A DNA stretch of 64,000 bases from JAKVBH01 sp049800955 (GCF_049800955.1 NZ_JBNAGA010000002.1:186001-250000), one strand, 5' to 3'. Counted from the first letter of the stretch, positions 9,050 to 18,110 are shown. Notes: generated from the letters alone by a model not told the origin. Numbers and translations are program-made.

Positions 9050-9669
9050 CGAATTGCCTCCGGCGTATGTGAGGCGCCCAAGAGCGCGCCGTAGATGATG
9101 AAGCAAACCGCGAGCGCCCGGCGTAGCCAGACGTTCACAATGGCCTTCAGAGCGCTCCGCCCCAGCCCTGCGCCGAGCGCCGTGTATGTGATGTAGCTGG
9201 CTGCCGTAATCGTCAGCGCCGTCGGCAGGATCAGGAGCATCTGCGACCAGATGGGAACACCCGGCTCAACGAATTGCGAAAACGCCGCAAGATACCCAGC
9301 CACCGACTTGGGGTTGATCACGGCAACGGCGAGGGCGTGGCGGTAGATTGCAACAGGCGGTTGCGCTTGTGTCGCGATCGCTCGGGATGCCGTCAGCCAA
9401 CCGCGGAGACCGAGCCATATGAGAAACCCCGCGCCCACCCATTTCGCGAGCAGGAAAGCCGTCGGGGAGGACACAAGCAATGCCGTGACCCCTGCGGCGG
9501 ACAACAAAAGAAAGGCCGTGGCTTGCGTCAGGATCGCGGCAACGCCCCAGAGGCTCTTTCGAAAGCCAAAAGTCATGCCGTTTTGCACGCAGTTCACCGC
9601 GTTTGGCCCGGGTGTCGTCACGAAGACGATCCAGAACCCTGCAAAGATGATCCATCCCTCCCAGCTCAT
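9046..9669 (-). CDS. LysE/RhtB family exporter
   Basis: A 207-residue inner-membrane protein with about six hydrophobic segments. It has the family start, a first helix followed by TPGPNAVNCVQNGMTFGFRKSLWGVAAI, and the characteristic NPKSVAGYLAAFSQFV in the second half. LysE/RhtB proteins export amino acids or related small molecules. The stop overlaps the next gene's start by four bases. The XRE-cupin gene upstream ends nine bases before the start, so regulator and exporter are likely one transcript. The substrate is unknown; a methylated amine or amino acid would fit the neighbours. Confidence 0.85.
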   Translation of the reverse strand: MSWEGWIIFAGFWIVFVTTPGPNAVNCVQNGMTFGFRKSLWGVAAILTQATAFLLLSAAGVTALLVSSPTAFLLAKWVGAGFLIWLGLRGWLTASRAIATQAQPPVAIYRHALAVAVINPKSVAGYLAAFSQFVEPGVPIWSQMLLILPTALTITAASYITYTALGAGLGRSALKAIVNVWLRRALAVCFIIYGALLGASHTPEAIR

Positions 9670-9678
9670 CTCACACCT

Positions 9679-10245
9679 TCAATAAACAGGCGGCGCAATG
9701 ACCCACAGCGCAACGGCGGGGTCAGGGTATGGATTGGACCATCGAAACGGATGACCCTTGATGCGAAAACTATCTCCCGTCTCAATCTGATGCCAACGCC
9801 CATCGATCTCGATATCCAACCGTCCGGACAGGAGGTACCCCAGCTCCTGTGTCGGGCGAGACACAGGCTCCGCAAGCTCAGCGCCCGCTTCGAAGGTCGA
9901 GTGCACCACTTCGAAATCATCCGTGAAATCCGGCGACAGCAGTTCCTCAATCAGCCCCGCATCGCCGCTGCCCAAGGGGCGGCGCGCTGTCTTTCTGACA
10001 ACGAACCCAACCTCATGCGCGGGCCCGGCCGGTTGACCAAACAGCATGGAGACCGGCACATCGAGACACTGCGCAATCGCGCGCAGATCATTGATCGAAG
10101 GCGCCGACATATCCCGTTCGACCTGGCTCATCCAACCGACGGACCGATCGAGTGCGGCTGCCAAGTCGGCAAGCGTCAGTCCGCGCGCCTTGCGCAACGC
10201 GCGCAAATCGGCTCCAAGGCTTCCTACAAAAGGATTTTGATCCAT
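9679..10245 (-). CDS. XRE family transcriptional regulator with cupin domain
   Basis: A 188-residue protein with an N-terminal helix-turn-helix of the Cro/XRE type (LRALRKARGLTLADLAAALDRSVGWMSQVERD, about residues 14-45) and a C-terminal small-molecule-binding cupin (about residues 110-185, with QELGYLLSGRLDIEIDG). Such regulators often control transport and catabolism of amines and amino acids, sensing the substrate through the cupin. It is the first gene of the minus-strand set that continues into LysE, GFA and the dehydrogenases. Two GTGAAA...TTTCAY boxes just upstream are a plausible autoregulatory operator. Confidence 0.88.
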   Translation of the reverse strand: MDQNPFVGSLGADLRALRKARGLTLADLAAALDRSVGWMSQVERDMSAPSINDLRAIAQCLDVPVSMLFGQPAGPAHEVGFVVRKTARRPLGSGDAGLIEELLSPDFTDDFEVVHSTFEAGAELAEPVSRPTQELGYLLSGRLDIEIDGRWHQIETGDSFRIKGHPFRWSNPYPDPAVALWVIAPPVY

Positions 10246-10261
10246 GTCGGTGGCAAAGCTC

Positions 10262-10324
10262 GTGAAAAAAATCTCCCAAATTTCATAATGACGGGAGTCG
10301 TGAAATCTGGCAAGATTTTTTCAC
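10262..10324. promoter_or_regulatory. paired inverted-repeat boxes, candidate operator of the XRE-cupin regulator
   Basis: Two 25-base elements share GTGAAA and TTTCAY ends: 10262-10286 (GTGAAA ... TTTCAT) and 10300-10324 (GTGAAA ... TTTCAC). Their centres are 38 bases apart. A half-site TTTTTCAC follows at 10329-10336. They lie directly before the regulator's ATG at 10245 and after the sulfoxide reductase gene, where a repressor would be expected to bind. The symmetry is seen; the function is inferred. Confidence 0.5.
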
Positions 10325-10350
10325 ATGGTTTTTCACATCACATGGTCAGT

Positions 10351-10818
10351 TCAATCGCAGCTCTCGGGCGCACCAAAGACTTGTGTGATCAGCATTGAAA
10401 GGCCGCGCGCGTCTTCGGTCTCAAACGCATCGGGCTGATCGCTGTCGATGTCCAAAACAGCGATGAGGGTTCCATCCGCGCGGCGCACAGGCAAGACAAT
10501 CTCGGACCGGGTCGATGACGCGCAGGCAATATGGCCCGGAAAGGCGTCCACATCCGGCACAAGCTGAACCTCACCCGTCCGCGCACAAGCGCCGCAGACG
10601 CCTCGCGAAAAAGGGATCACAAGGCAGCCATGCCCGCCTTGATAGGGGCCAATCTTCAGAAGCTCCGGCGCCACAACACGGTAAAAACCCGTCCAGTCAA
10701 ACCGATCATCCGCATGATGCAGCTCACAAGCCATGGTGGCCATTTTGGCAATCTCATCGGTCTCATCAGATGTCAGCGCATGCAGCGTTTGCGAGAGCGT
10801 TTTGTAGTCAATCCGCAT
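10351..10818 (-). CDS. msrC: free methionine-(R)-sulfoxide reductase (GAF domain)
   Basis: A 155-residue GAF-fold enzyme that reduces free L-methionine-(R)-sulfoxide, using thioredoxin as reductant. The diagnostic segments are present: GPYQG, RGVCG and LVPDVDAFPGHIAC. The three cysteines used by the family are in place: Cys65 (HGCLVI), Cys75 (GVCG) and Cys99 (HIAC). Length matches the family, usually about 150-165 residues. It precedes the regulator gene on the same strand with a 105-base gap holding the operator-like boxes. Confidence 0.9.
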   Translation of the reverse strand: MRIDYKTLSQTLHALTSDETDEIAKMATMACELHHADDRFDWTGFYRVVAPELLKIGPYQGGHGCLVIPFSRGVCGACARTGEVQLVPDVDAFPGHIACASSTRSEIVLPVRRADGTLIAVLDIDSDQPDAFETEDARGLSMLITQVFGAPESCD

Positions 10819-10851
10819 GGTTGAAATGCCTCATTCAGAACCGTCCAGGCG

Positions 10852-12006
10852 TCAGACACGCTCAATCGCGATGGCCGTACCCTCGCCACCACCGATGCAA
10901 ATCGCGGCAACTCCCCGCTTGAGCCCCCACGTCTCCAGCGCATTGAGCAAGGTCACGATAATGCGCGCACCGGACGCTCCGATCGGATGGCCCAAGGCAC
11001 AAGCCCCTCCATTGACATTCACGATGTCGCGCGGAAGCCCCATCTCCTGCATGAACGCCATAGGCACAACGGCAAAAGCCTCATTGACCTCCCAAAGATC
11101 CACATCGCTGACGCTCCAGTTCAGCTGATTGAGCAACTTTTGCGCCGCGGGGATGGGAGCGGTCGAGAACCAGGCGGGCGCCTGAGCATGGCTGGCATGC
11201 CCGAGAACACGCGCCCTTGCGCGGTCTGGGTGCGCGCTGAACACAAGCGCGGCCGCACCGTCTGAAATCGAGGAGGCATTGGCCGCGGTGACTGTCCCGT
11301 CTGCGCGAAACGCAGGCTTGAGTTGCGGGATCTTGTCAGGGCGCGCCGACCTGGGCTGTTCGTCTTGCGAGATGCTCTGAGTGCCCGAGCGTGACACAAC
11401 TTCGACAGGCGTGATCTCGCGACGAAACGCACCCTCTTTTTCCGCGCGCAAGGCGTTGTCGAGCGAGGCCAGCGCATATTCATCCTGCGCTTCTCGGGAA
11501 AACTGATAGCGATCCGCGCAATCCTCGGCGAAAGTGCCCATCAAACGCCCTTTGTCGTAGGCGTCCTCCAGCCCGTCGAGGAACATGTGATCGAGTGTTT
11601 TCGCGTGTCCGATCCGCGCTCCTGCGCGCATGGAGGGAAGGAGATAAGGAGCATTGCTCATGCTCTCCATCCCGCCCGCGATGACTTGACTGGCCTGCCC
11701 GAGAGCAATGCGATCCCACGCCATCATGGCGGCTTTCATGCCGGAGCCACACATCTTGTTGATGGTCGTGGCCGGAACCTCTTCGCCAAGCCCGCCGGCG
11801 AATCCCGCCTGTCTGGCAGGCGCCTGGCCTTGGCCAGCGGGCAGGACACAGCCCATGATCAACTCATCCGATACAGCATCACCAGCTTGTTCAACCGCTG
11901 CCGCAATCGCCGTACCGCCCAACGCCGACGCAGACAAGGCTTTGAAATCGCCCTGAAATCCGCCCATTGGCGTGCGACTCGCACCTGTGATGTATACGTC
12001 TGACAT
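10852..12006 (-). CDS. thiolase family acetyl-CoA C-acetyltransferase
   Basis: A 384-residue thiolase. The acyl-accepting Cys86 is in TINKMCGSGMKA, the C-terminal histidine motif is GGACALGHPIGASGAR, and the second cysteine is in AAICIGGGEGTA. It condenses or cleaves acyl-CoA, either acetoacetyl-CoA for polyhydroxybutyrate or a beta-oxidation substrate; sequence alone does not decide. The ATG at 12006 (MSDVYITGASRTPMG) is chosen because the in-frame extension to 12072 is polar and runs into the divergent promoter of the STAS gene. It is slightly short for a thiolase (about 390 is usual) but all motifs are intact. Confidence 0.88.
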   Translation of the reverse strand: MSDVYITGASRTPMGGFQGDFKALSASALGGTAIAAAVEQAGDAVSDELIMGCVLPAGQGQAPARQAGFAGGLGEEVPATTINKMCGSGMKAAMMAWDRIALGQASQVIAGGMESMSNAPYLLPSMRAGARIGHAKTLDHMFLDGLEDAYDKGRLMGTFAEDCADRYQFSREAQDEYALASLDNALRAEKEGAFRREITPVEVVSRSGTQSISQDEQPRSARPDKIPQLKPAFRADGTVTAANASSISDGAAALVFSAHPDRARARVLGHASHAQAPAWFSTAPIPAAQKLLNQLNWSVSDVDLWEVNEAFAVVPMAFMQEMGLPRDIVNVNGGACALGHPIGASGARIIVTLLNALETWGLKRGVAAICIGGGEGTAIAIERV

Positions 12007-12095
12007 GATGAAATCCCTTCTCTCTCTGCCTTGCATACAAAAAAGTAAGGATTGGCGTCTAGCGTGTCGCAAAGTTCAGACTTGAAGGACAAAGC

Positions 12096-12434
12096 ATGGA
12101 CCTGAAAAGTACGCAGAGCGGCGATATCCAAGTCGTAAAAGTCAATGAAGCCCGGATTGATGCGGCCGTCGCAATTCAATTCAAGGACGCGATGCGCGCG
12201 GAGACCGAAGGTGGTGCAAAACGTGTCGTGCTGGATCTTGGCGAGGTTGCTTTTGTTGACTCAAGCGGTTTGGGCGCGATCGTTGCCGCCATGAAGCAAC
12301 TTGGCGCTGACCAAAAACTCGATCTCGCGGGGCTCACCCCTTCCGTAGACAAAGTTTTTCGACTGACGCGCATGGATACTGTTTTTGCAATATATCCTTC
12401 ACTAGACGCGGCAATGCTCACCGAAGCCAGCTAA
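12096..12434 (+). CDS. STAS domain anti-sigma factor antagonist
   Basis: A 112-residue single STAS domain of the SpoIIAA/RsbV type. The phosphorylatable serine lies in FVDSSGLGAIVAAMKQLG, the diagnostic DSSGLG loop. In partner switching, the unphosphorylated antagonist binds the anti-sigma kinase and frees its sigma factor; the kinase gene follows ten to twenty bases downstream. No sigma factor or PP2C phosphatase gene is in the window, so the controlled target is unknown. Confidence 0.87.
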   Translation: MDLKSTQSGDIQVVKVNEARIDAAVAIQFKDAMRAETEGGAKRVVLDLGEVAFVDSSGLGAIVAAMKQLGADQKLDLAGLTPSVDKVFRLTRMDTVFAIYPSLDAAMLTEAS

Positions 12435-12456
12435 TCCAGCAAGGATGATAAATCTC

Positions 12457-12927
12457 ATGCCGTCGCTCACCAAGAGCGCGGATCAACCGCGCCTCATTGT
12501 GAATTCTTCCAGTAGTCGGTTTGCCGTGCGGACCGCTTTGGAAACCCTCACGACCCAACTCAGCGAGTGGGGGATGGCGGACGAAAAGCTCTCGGAAGTC
12601 GAGCTGGTTGCCGCGGAAGCGCTCAATAATATTGTGGAACACGCATGCGAGGGAAAAGATGGCGTGCCCTTTTCCCTCACCGCGACACGCGACAGTGAAT
12701 TGCTTCGGCTTGATATTCAGGACGAAGGACGCGCGATGCCCGGGTGGCAATTGCCCGCGACCGCGGAACCGGAAGCAGACTTGCCCAAACTTGATGTCAT
12801 TGTTGCGGACTTGCCTGAAGGCGGATGGGGATGGTTGCTTATCCGCGATCTGACAGAAAGCCTGCACTACGTGCGCGTCGGTGCCGTCAACCACCTGACC
12901 ATTACGCTTCCCTGGAATTGCTCTTAA
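12457..12927 (+). CDS. RsbW-like anti-sigma factor serine kinase (HATPase)
   Basis: A 156-residue GHKL ATPase domain. The N-box is LVAAEALNNIVEHA and the G1 region is DIQDEGRAMPGW. These are features of RsbW/SpoIIAB kinases that phosphorylate a STAS partner. The ATG at 12457 is preferred over one at 12445 because AAGGA at 12441-12445 is correctly spaced for it. It pairs with the STAS gene immediately upstream, an RsbV-RsbW module. The G2 region (GGWGWLL) is short but recognisable. Confidence 0.83.
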   Translation: MPSLTKSADQPRLIVNSSSSRFAVRTALETLTTQLSEWGMADEKLSEVELVAAEALNNIVEHACEGKDGVPFSLTATRDSELLRLDIQDEGRAMPGWQLPATAEPEADLPKLDVIVADLPEGGWGWLLIRDLTESLHYVRVGAVNHLTITLPWNCS

Positions 12928-13156
12928 TCGATACCGTTAACTTCGATTAGGCAAATAGCCGCAAAATGGCCTCATTCCGCCCCGAGAAAAGCCCCGAAGC
13001 AGCGTCATACCGTTTCTTGTAGCTGCATATAGCTTCCCTCGGCGCCGTGCGTTAACAGCCCCCACCCAGTGTGCGGCGTCGAGGATCTTCCATTCCCTTT
13101 TTCAGCTCACGCACTAAGCTCCAGCCAGAACAAAACGGCGCGGAGACAGGATCAAC

Positions 13157-14734
13157 ATGCGTGACTTTCATTTCCCCGGACGCTCTCCGGTTTTTGCCAC
13201 CAACGGTATGGTTGCAACGTCCCATCCCCTGGCCTCTCAAACTGGCGTCGACATCCTCAAGCGCGGTGGGTCCGCGATGGATGCTGCGCTCGGCGGCGCT
13301 GTTTTGCTCGGGCTTTGCGAACCGCAAATGACGGGGCTCTATGGCGACATGTTCGCCTTGGTGCAGCGCACTCCTGATGGTCCGGTCGAAGCCTACAATG
13401 GATCCGGGCGCGCGCCAGCCGGGGCGTCCGCGGCTCGTCTCAGAGACGCAGGCCATACGACCATCCCTCTGGATGGCCCCGATGCAATCACAATCCCCGG
13501 CGCGGTCGCAGCGATCTGCGATCTCTCGAATACTTATGGCACCCTCGGATTGGATGCGATTTTGGCACCTGCAATCGCCTATGCCGAAGCTGGCATACCT
13601 GTCGCGCCTCGCGTCGCACAGGATTGGGCCTCCAACGGCGTGCGATTGCAAGGCCACGCAAAGACATGGTTCCTGAACAGTGGCGCGCCTTTCGCGGCAG
13701 GTGAGGTTTTCAAGGCCCCCGGTCAGGCGAAAGTACTACGCAGAATTGCAGCGCATGGTGCTGATGGTTTTTACACAGGCGAGGTTGCGGACGACATACT
13801 CGCCACGCTGACATCCATCGGCGGATGCCACACCGCAGAGGACTTCGCGGCCGCCAAAGGCGAAGTCACCACACCTGTGAGTGCAGATGTGCTTGGCCAC
13901 CGCCTCTTCGAACATCCGCCAAACAGCCAAGGTGCGGCGGCGATTTTGCTCCTCAACATCCTGTCGCATTTCGACCTCGCCTCTATGGATCCCTTCGGCG
14001 CTGCGCGCACGCACATCGAGGCCGAAGCGACAAAGCTGGCCTACGATTGCCGCAACAGGTTGCTGGCTGACCCGACCACCTTTGACGCAACAGAGCGCAT
14101 GTGTGACCCTGCTTTCGCCGCTGCTCTGGCCGCCTTGATTGACCCCAAGCGCGCCATGCCCGACGTCGCAAAGTTGACGGAGGCAGTCCACAAAGACACG
14201 GTCTATATCACAGCGGTCGATAGAGATGGCATGACGGTTTCATTGATCTACTCCATCTTCCACGGCTTCGGCTCCGGCCATGCAACGGAGAAATTCGGTC
14301 TGATCCTGCATAATCGGGGCGCGGGATTTACCCTTGAAGCAGGCCATCCCAACGAATTGGCGCCCGGCAAACGCCCGATGCACACGATCATCCCGGGTAT
14401 TCTGCATCAAGCCGATGGGGGCCGTATGCCGTTTGGCGTTATGGGTGGGCAATACCAATCCTGCGGACATGCGCGCGTTCTCACGAATATGCATGTCTAT
14501 GGTATGGACCCGCAAACCGCGCTGGATGCGCCGAGATCCTTCGCGGAAGGCAACACGCTCTCGCTGGAGCGCGGCTACAGCAGCGATGTGTGTCAGGAGC
14601 TGGCCGATATGGGCCACACAGTTGAAATCCCTGAAGGCGCTATCGGTGGCGCGCAAGCCATTCGCGCCCACCCCAGCGGCGTGCTTGAAGGCGCGTCCGA
14701 CCCGCGCAAGGACGGGTGCGCTTTGGGCTATTGA
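13157..14734 (+). CDS. gamma-glutamyltransferase family protein
   Basis: A 525-residue Ntn-hydrolase proenzyme of the gamma-glutamyltranspeptidase family. The N-terminus shows the conserved MVATSHPLASQTGVDILKRGG. The expected autocleavage nucleophile is Thr348 in HKDTVYITAVDRDG, which would give subunits of about 347 and 178 residues. The usual TTHxSVVD is TVYITAVD here, so the second threonine is a valine, as in some GGT-like acylases. No clear signal peptide is seen, so a periplasmic location is not supported. Substrates in the family include glutathione and gamma-glutamyl amides. Confidence 0.83.
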   Translation: MRDFHFPGRSPVFATNGMVATSHPLASQTGVDILKRGGSAMDAALGGAVLLGLCEPQMTGLYGDMFALVQRTPDGPVEAYNGSGRAPAGASAARLRDAGHTTIPLDGPDAITIPGAVAAICDLSNTYGTLGLDAILAPAIAYAEAGIPVAPRVAQDWASNGVRLQGHAKTWFLNSGAPFAAGEVFKAPGQAKVLRRIAAHGADGFYTGEVADDILATLTSIGGCHTAEDFAAAKGEVTTPVSADVLGHRLFEHPPNSQGAAAILLLNILSHFDLASMDPFGAARTHIEAEATKLAYDCRNRLLADPTTFDATERMCDPAFAAALAALIDPKRAMPDVAKLTEAVHKDTVYITAVDRDGMTVSLIYSIFHGFGSGHATEKFGLILHNRGAGFTLEAGHPNELAPGKRPMHTIIPGILHQADGGRMPFGVMGGQYQSCGHARVLTNMHVYGMDPQTALDAPRSFAEGNTLSLERGYSSDVCQELADMGHTVEIPEGAIGGAQAIRAHPSGVLEGASDPRKDGCALGY

Positions 14735-14737
14735 GGA

Positions 14738-15064
14738 TCAGTTGAGCTGGAAGTGCAGCGGGTAACTGCCGTCTTCAAAAGGTCCGAACAGATCCGGAAT
14801 ATCGGGGTGGTCCACCGGCTGCCCCGAATAGTCCGCAATCAGGTTTTGTTCGGACACGTAAGCCACGTAGAAGCTCTGATCATTCTCGGCCAGCAGATGG
14901 TAGAAGGGCTGGTCTTTGACAGGACGCGCCTCTTCGGGAATGGCATCGTACCACTCCTCGGTGTTGTTGAATTCGGGATCCACATCAAACACAACACCAC
15001 GAAACGGGTGCTTGCGATGGCGGACGACCTGTCCGAGGTGATATTTGGCGCGCTGTGCTAACAT
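14738..15064 (-). CDS. hspQ: heat shock protein HspQ
   Basis: A 108-residue protein beginning MLAQRAKYHLGQVVRHRKHPFRGVV and continuing FDVDPEFNNTEEWY and DQPFYHLLAEN, the HspQ/YccV pattern. In E. coli HspQ binds hemimethylated oriC and acts as a specificity factor for Lon. The start is set at the ATG where the conserved sequence begins; the frame stays open upstream to 15658 but that part is antisense to the AEC carrier and has no family similarity. It is convergent with the gamma-glutamyltransferase gene, with three bases between the stops. Confidence 0.9.
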   Translation of the reverse strand: MLAQRAKYHLGQVVRHRKHPFRGVVFDVDPEFNNTEEWYDAIPEEARPVKDQPFYHLLAENDQSFYVAYVSEQNLIADYSGQPVDHPDIPDLFGPFEDGSYPLHFQLN

Positions 15065-15148
15065 AACATTTCGACTCTTGTTGTCTGTAAATAAAGCGAT
15101 CACACGGGTCTTGTCCAACTTTGAGCCGAATTTTTCAGGAAACAGTTT

Positions 15149-16030
15149 GTGAACCTTGCTCTGACAGTGCTGAATATCACGGCGCCCGTCTTTCTCTTGG
15201 GCGCCGTCGGGTACCTCTGGGTGCGCCTGGGCTTCGAGTATCGGCTTCAATTCGTCACCCGACTGGCCATGTCGCTGGCCGTGCCCTGTCTGATCTTCAC
15301 AGCGCTCGTCGAAACCGAGATTGATCCTCAAGCCCTCACGACGCTGACCCTCGCCAGTATCGCGACATATGGCGCGATTACGATTGCAGCCTGGGTTTTG
15401 ATCCGCTTGATGCGGTTGGACGTTCGGACGTTTCTGGCGCCGGTGACTTTTGGGAACACGGGCAATCTTGGCCTGCCCTTGGCGCTTTTTGCATTTGGGC
15501 AGGAGGGGCTCAGCCTCGCGGTCATCGTCTTTGCAATTATGGCGATTTGGTCGTTCACCTTTGGGATCTGGGTCGTTTCGGGCGGGGGCTCCCTTATCCG
15601 CGTCATTCAGGAGCCCCTCGTGGCGGCGACGTTGGCGGGCGCGCTCTTTTTGTGGCAAGGCTGGTCAGTTCCAATGCCGCTTTTCAACGCGATGGACCTC
15701 ATCGGGCAAATGGCCATTCCATTGATGTTGATCACGCTGGGGGTCGCCGTTGCGCGGCTGAAGCCGCAAAAGTTCGTGCTGGGCGTCTTTCTATCCGTGG
15801 TCAAAGTCGCGCTATGCGCAGGCCTTTCATGGTGGATTGCCGATTATTTTGAGTTGTCGCCAATGGCTGCGGCAGTTCTGATTCTGCAAGCTGCGACGCC
15901 AGTAGCTGTGACGTCTTACATGCTGGCCGAGAAATACGGGGCCGATAGCGATGCCGTGGCGGGCCTTGTTGTGCTCTCAACTGTGCTTTCTGTGCTCTAC
16001 TTGCCCCTGCTTTTGGCGGTTTTGCTCTGA
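15149..16030 (+). CDS. AEC (auxin efflux carrier) family transporter
   Basis: A 293-residue hydrophobic protein with about ten predicted membrane segments in two five-helix halves, the layout of AEC permeases. GNTGNLGLPLALFAFG in the middle and ATPVAVTSYMLAEKYGAD near the end are typical. Bacterial members move dicarboxylates or other small organic anions; the substrate here is unknown. It starts with GTG, preceded by CAGGAAAC, and diverges from hspQ across 84 bases. Confidence 0.85.
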   Translation: MNLALTVLNITAPVFLLGAVGYLWVRLGFEYRLQFVTRLAMSLAVPCLIFTALVETEIDPQALTTLTLASIATYGAITIAAWVLIRLMRLDVRTFLAPVTFGNTGNLGLPLALFAFGQEGLSLAVIVFAIMAIWSFTFGIWVVSGGGSLIRVIQEPLVAATLAGALFLWQGWSVPMPLFNAMDLIGQMAIPLMLITLGVAVARLKPQKFVLGVFLSVVKVALCAGLSWWIADYFELSPMAAAVLILQAATPVAVTSYMLAEKYGADSDAVAGLVVLSTVLSVLYLPLLLAVLL

Positions 16031-16118
16031 TCCCTGCCGATTGGCTGTTTCGTGATTTGCAGAGCGCGCCCAATGCGATAAAACTCGCACAAACAAAAAA
16101 CATATAAGCGAGAGGCCC

Positions 16119-16709
16119 ATGAGCAGAGTCATTCGCGCGTTGATCTTGATCCTTGTCGTAGCGTCCTGCGGCAGCTCAAACTCGACGGCGCCCCGCAACC
16201 TCGACAACGCGTGCTCGATCATCAAGCAGCGCCCCAGCTACATCAAAGCCTTCCGGGCAACCGAACGGCGTTGGAATGTGCCGGTGCATGTTCAGATGGC
16301 CACGATTTATCAGGAGAGCAAGTTTATCGGCACAGCCCGCACACCCCTGCGCTACACGCTGGGCGTGATCCCCATGGGTCGGCAAAGCTCGGCCTATGGA
16401 TATGCGCAGGCGCTGGATGGGACATGGGATGAATATCGCCGCGAAACGCGCAGCTTCTCCGCCCGCCGCGACAGGATCCGCGACGCGACGGATTTCATGG
16501 GCTGGTACATGAACAAGACCCTGCGTCGCAACGGCATCCCGCTGACGGATGCGCGCAATCAGTATCTTGCCTATCACGAGGGCCATACGGGCTATGCGAG
16601 AGGGTCTTACAACAGCAAGGCCTGGCTCCTGCGCGTATCACGTGAAGTCGCGGATCGGTCGGTGATGTATCAAAATCAGCTGGCTCGGTGCCGCGCGGCG
16701 CGGCGCTGA
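16119..16709 (+). CDS. lipoprotein with SLT-type lytic transglycosylase domain
   Basis: A 196-residue protein with a lipobox VASC (acylated Cys17) after a short hydrophobic signal, so it should be anchored in the outer or inner membrane facing the periplasm. The domain from about residue 45 has MATIYQESKF, where the Glu is the expected catalytic acid, then SAYGYAQALDGTWDEYR and QYLAYHEGHTGYARG, which fit the SLT/MltC-EmtA-like lysozyme fold cleaving peptidoglycan. Short for a complete transglycosylase but it has the core elements. Confidence 0.8.
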   Translation: MSRVIRALILILVVASCGSSNSTAPRNLDNACSIIKQRPSYIKAFRATERRWNVPVHVQMATIYQESKFIGTARTPLRYTLGVIPMGRQSSAYGYAQALDGTWDEYRRETRSFSARRDRIRDATDFMGWYMNKTLRRNGIPLTDARNQYLAYHEGHTGYARGSYNSKAWLLRVSREVADRSVMYQNQLARCRAARR

Positions 16710-16763
16710 GGTTGCACCTGCACCTTGCGCGCTCTACCTGTGAGCCCAAGGGAGGCGCGAAAG

Positions 16764-18110
16764 ATGACGCAACAGCTTGAGAGACTGGCACAGGCCTTGT
16801 TGAGTGCCGCCAAAACCGCAGGTGCGGATGCAGCGGACGCCATGACCATTGGCGGGACATCGCTGTCTATCGATGTGCGCAATGGCGCTTTGGAGCAGGC
16901 CGAACGGTCTGAAGGCACCGATATCGGTTTGCGCGTTTTCGTGGGCCAAAGGCAGGCGTGTGTCTCAGCGTCCGACACGTCCGATGCAACGATCACAACG
17001 ATGGCGGAGCGCGCTGTCGCCATGGCGCGCGAAGCGCCGGAAGATCCCTATGCGGGGTTGGCTGATCCAGGGCAATTGGTCACGGATTGGGATATGGCAG
17101 CGCTTGATCTCGCGGATGACAGCGCCGAGCCAGCGCCGAAGGCTCTGCAAGACGCAGCAGCGCAGGCAGAGGCCGCCGCGCAATCGGTCGCGGGCGTGTC
17201 TCAGGTTCAGTCTGCCAGCGCCGCCTATGGCGCGCGCGATATCTATCTGGCCGCAAGCAACGGTTTTGCTGGAGGCTACAGGCGCACCGATCATTCCATC
17301 TCCTGCGTTGCCATTGCGGGCGAAGGTCTCGGCATGGAGCGCGACTACGACGGTGATATGCGCATTCACGGTGCCGATTTGCGCAGCTCCGAGGAAATCG
17401 GCCGCATTGCGGGCGAACGTGCCATCGCGCGGCTCAATCCAACCAAACCCAAAACGGGGAGCTATCCCGTTCTGTTTGATGAGCGCATTTCCTCCAGTTT
17501 GATCGGGCATTTGCTCTCCGCAATCAATGGCGCGGCCATTGCGCGCGGGGCCTCCTTTCTGCGCGATGCCATGGGCGAGCAGGTTTTGCCCGAAGGTCTT
17601 GACCTGATAGAAGATCCCCATCGTCCCCGCGTGACTGGCTCGCGCCCATTCGATGCAGAAGGTTTGCCGACGCAGCGCCGGGCGCTTGTCGAGAACGGGG
17701 TTTTGCAAAGCTGGACACTGGATCTTGCCAATGCGCGCAAACTTGGGCTGCACAGCACCGCCAATGCCGCGCGCAGCCTGTCTGCCCCTCCCTCTCCAAC
17801 CCCCTGGAACATCGCGCTGACGCAAGGCACCATGACCCGCGATGACCTTGTTGCCCAGATGGGAACGGGTCTGATCGTCACCTCGATGATTGGCTCGACC
17901 ATCAATCCCAACACTGGAGATTATTCTCGTGGCGCGTCCGGGCTCTGGGTTGAAAACGGCGAGATTACCAACGCTGTCAGCGAAGTCACGATTGCGGGCA
18001 ATTTGCGCGATATGCTGCGCCGCATTGTACCGGCCAATGATGCGCGCACTCATTTGAGCCGTGTTGTGCCATCGCTTCTCATCGACGGGATGACACTTGC
18101 CGGGAGCTGA
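16764..18110 (+). CDS. pmbA: TldD/PmbA family metallopeptidase subunit
   Basis: A 448-residue protein of the TldE/PmbA type, the non-catalytic or catalytically reduced partner of TldD; the TldD-TldE complex degrades or matures small peptides such as microcin B17. The first domain contains DIGLRVFVGQRQACVSASD, and the C-terminal part ends in NPNTGDYSRGASGLWVENGEI, a family hallmark. It lacks the HExxxH zinc motif of TldD, as expected. GGGAGG precedes the ATG at 16764; a TTG at 16725 is less likely. The last bases overlap the next gene. Confidence 0.9.
   Translation: MTQQLERLAQALLSAAKTAGADAADAMTIGGTSLSIDVRNGALEQAERSEGTDIGLRVFVGQRQACVSASDTSDATITTMAERAVAMAREAPEDPYAGLADPGQLVTDWDMAALDLADDSAEPAPKALQDAAAQAEAAAQSVAGVSQVQSASAAYGARDIYLAASNGFAGGYRRTDHSISCVAIAGEGLGMERDYDGDMRIHGADLRSSEEIGRIAGERAIARLNPTKPKTGSYPVLFDERISSSLIGHLLSAINGAAIARGASFLRDAMGEQVLPEGLDLIEDPHRPRVTGSRPFDAEGLPTQRRALVENGVLQSWTLDLANARKLGLHSTANAARSLSAPPSPTPWNIALTQGTMTRDDLVAQMGTGLIVTSMIGSTINPNTGDYSRGASGLWVENGEITNAVSEVTIAGNLRDMLRRIVPANDARTHLSRVVPSLLIDGMTLAGS

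Noticed and set aside
12445..12456. earlier ATG for the RsbW-like gene
   Set aside because: It lacks a spaced ribosome-binding site, while AAGGA is well placed for the ATG at 12457.
14738..15658. 306-residue in-frame extension of hspQ
   Set aside because: The part beyond 15064 is antisense to the AEC carrier and has no family similarity; HspQ itself is about 105-110 residues.
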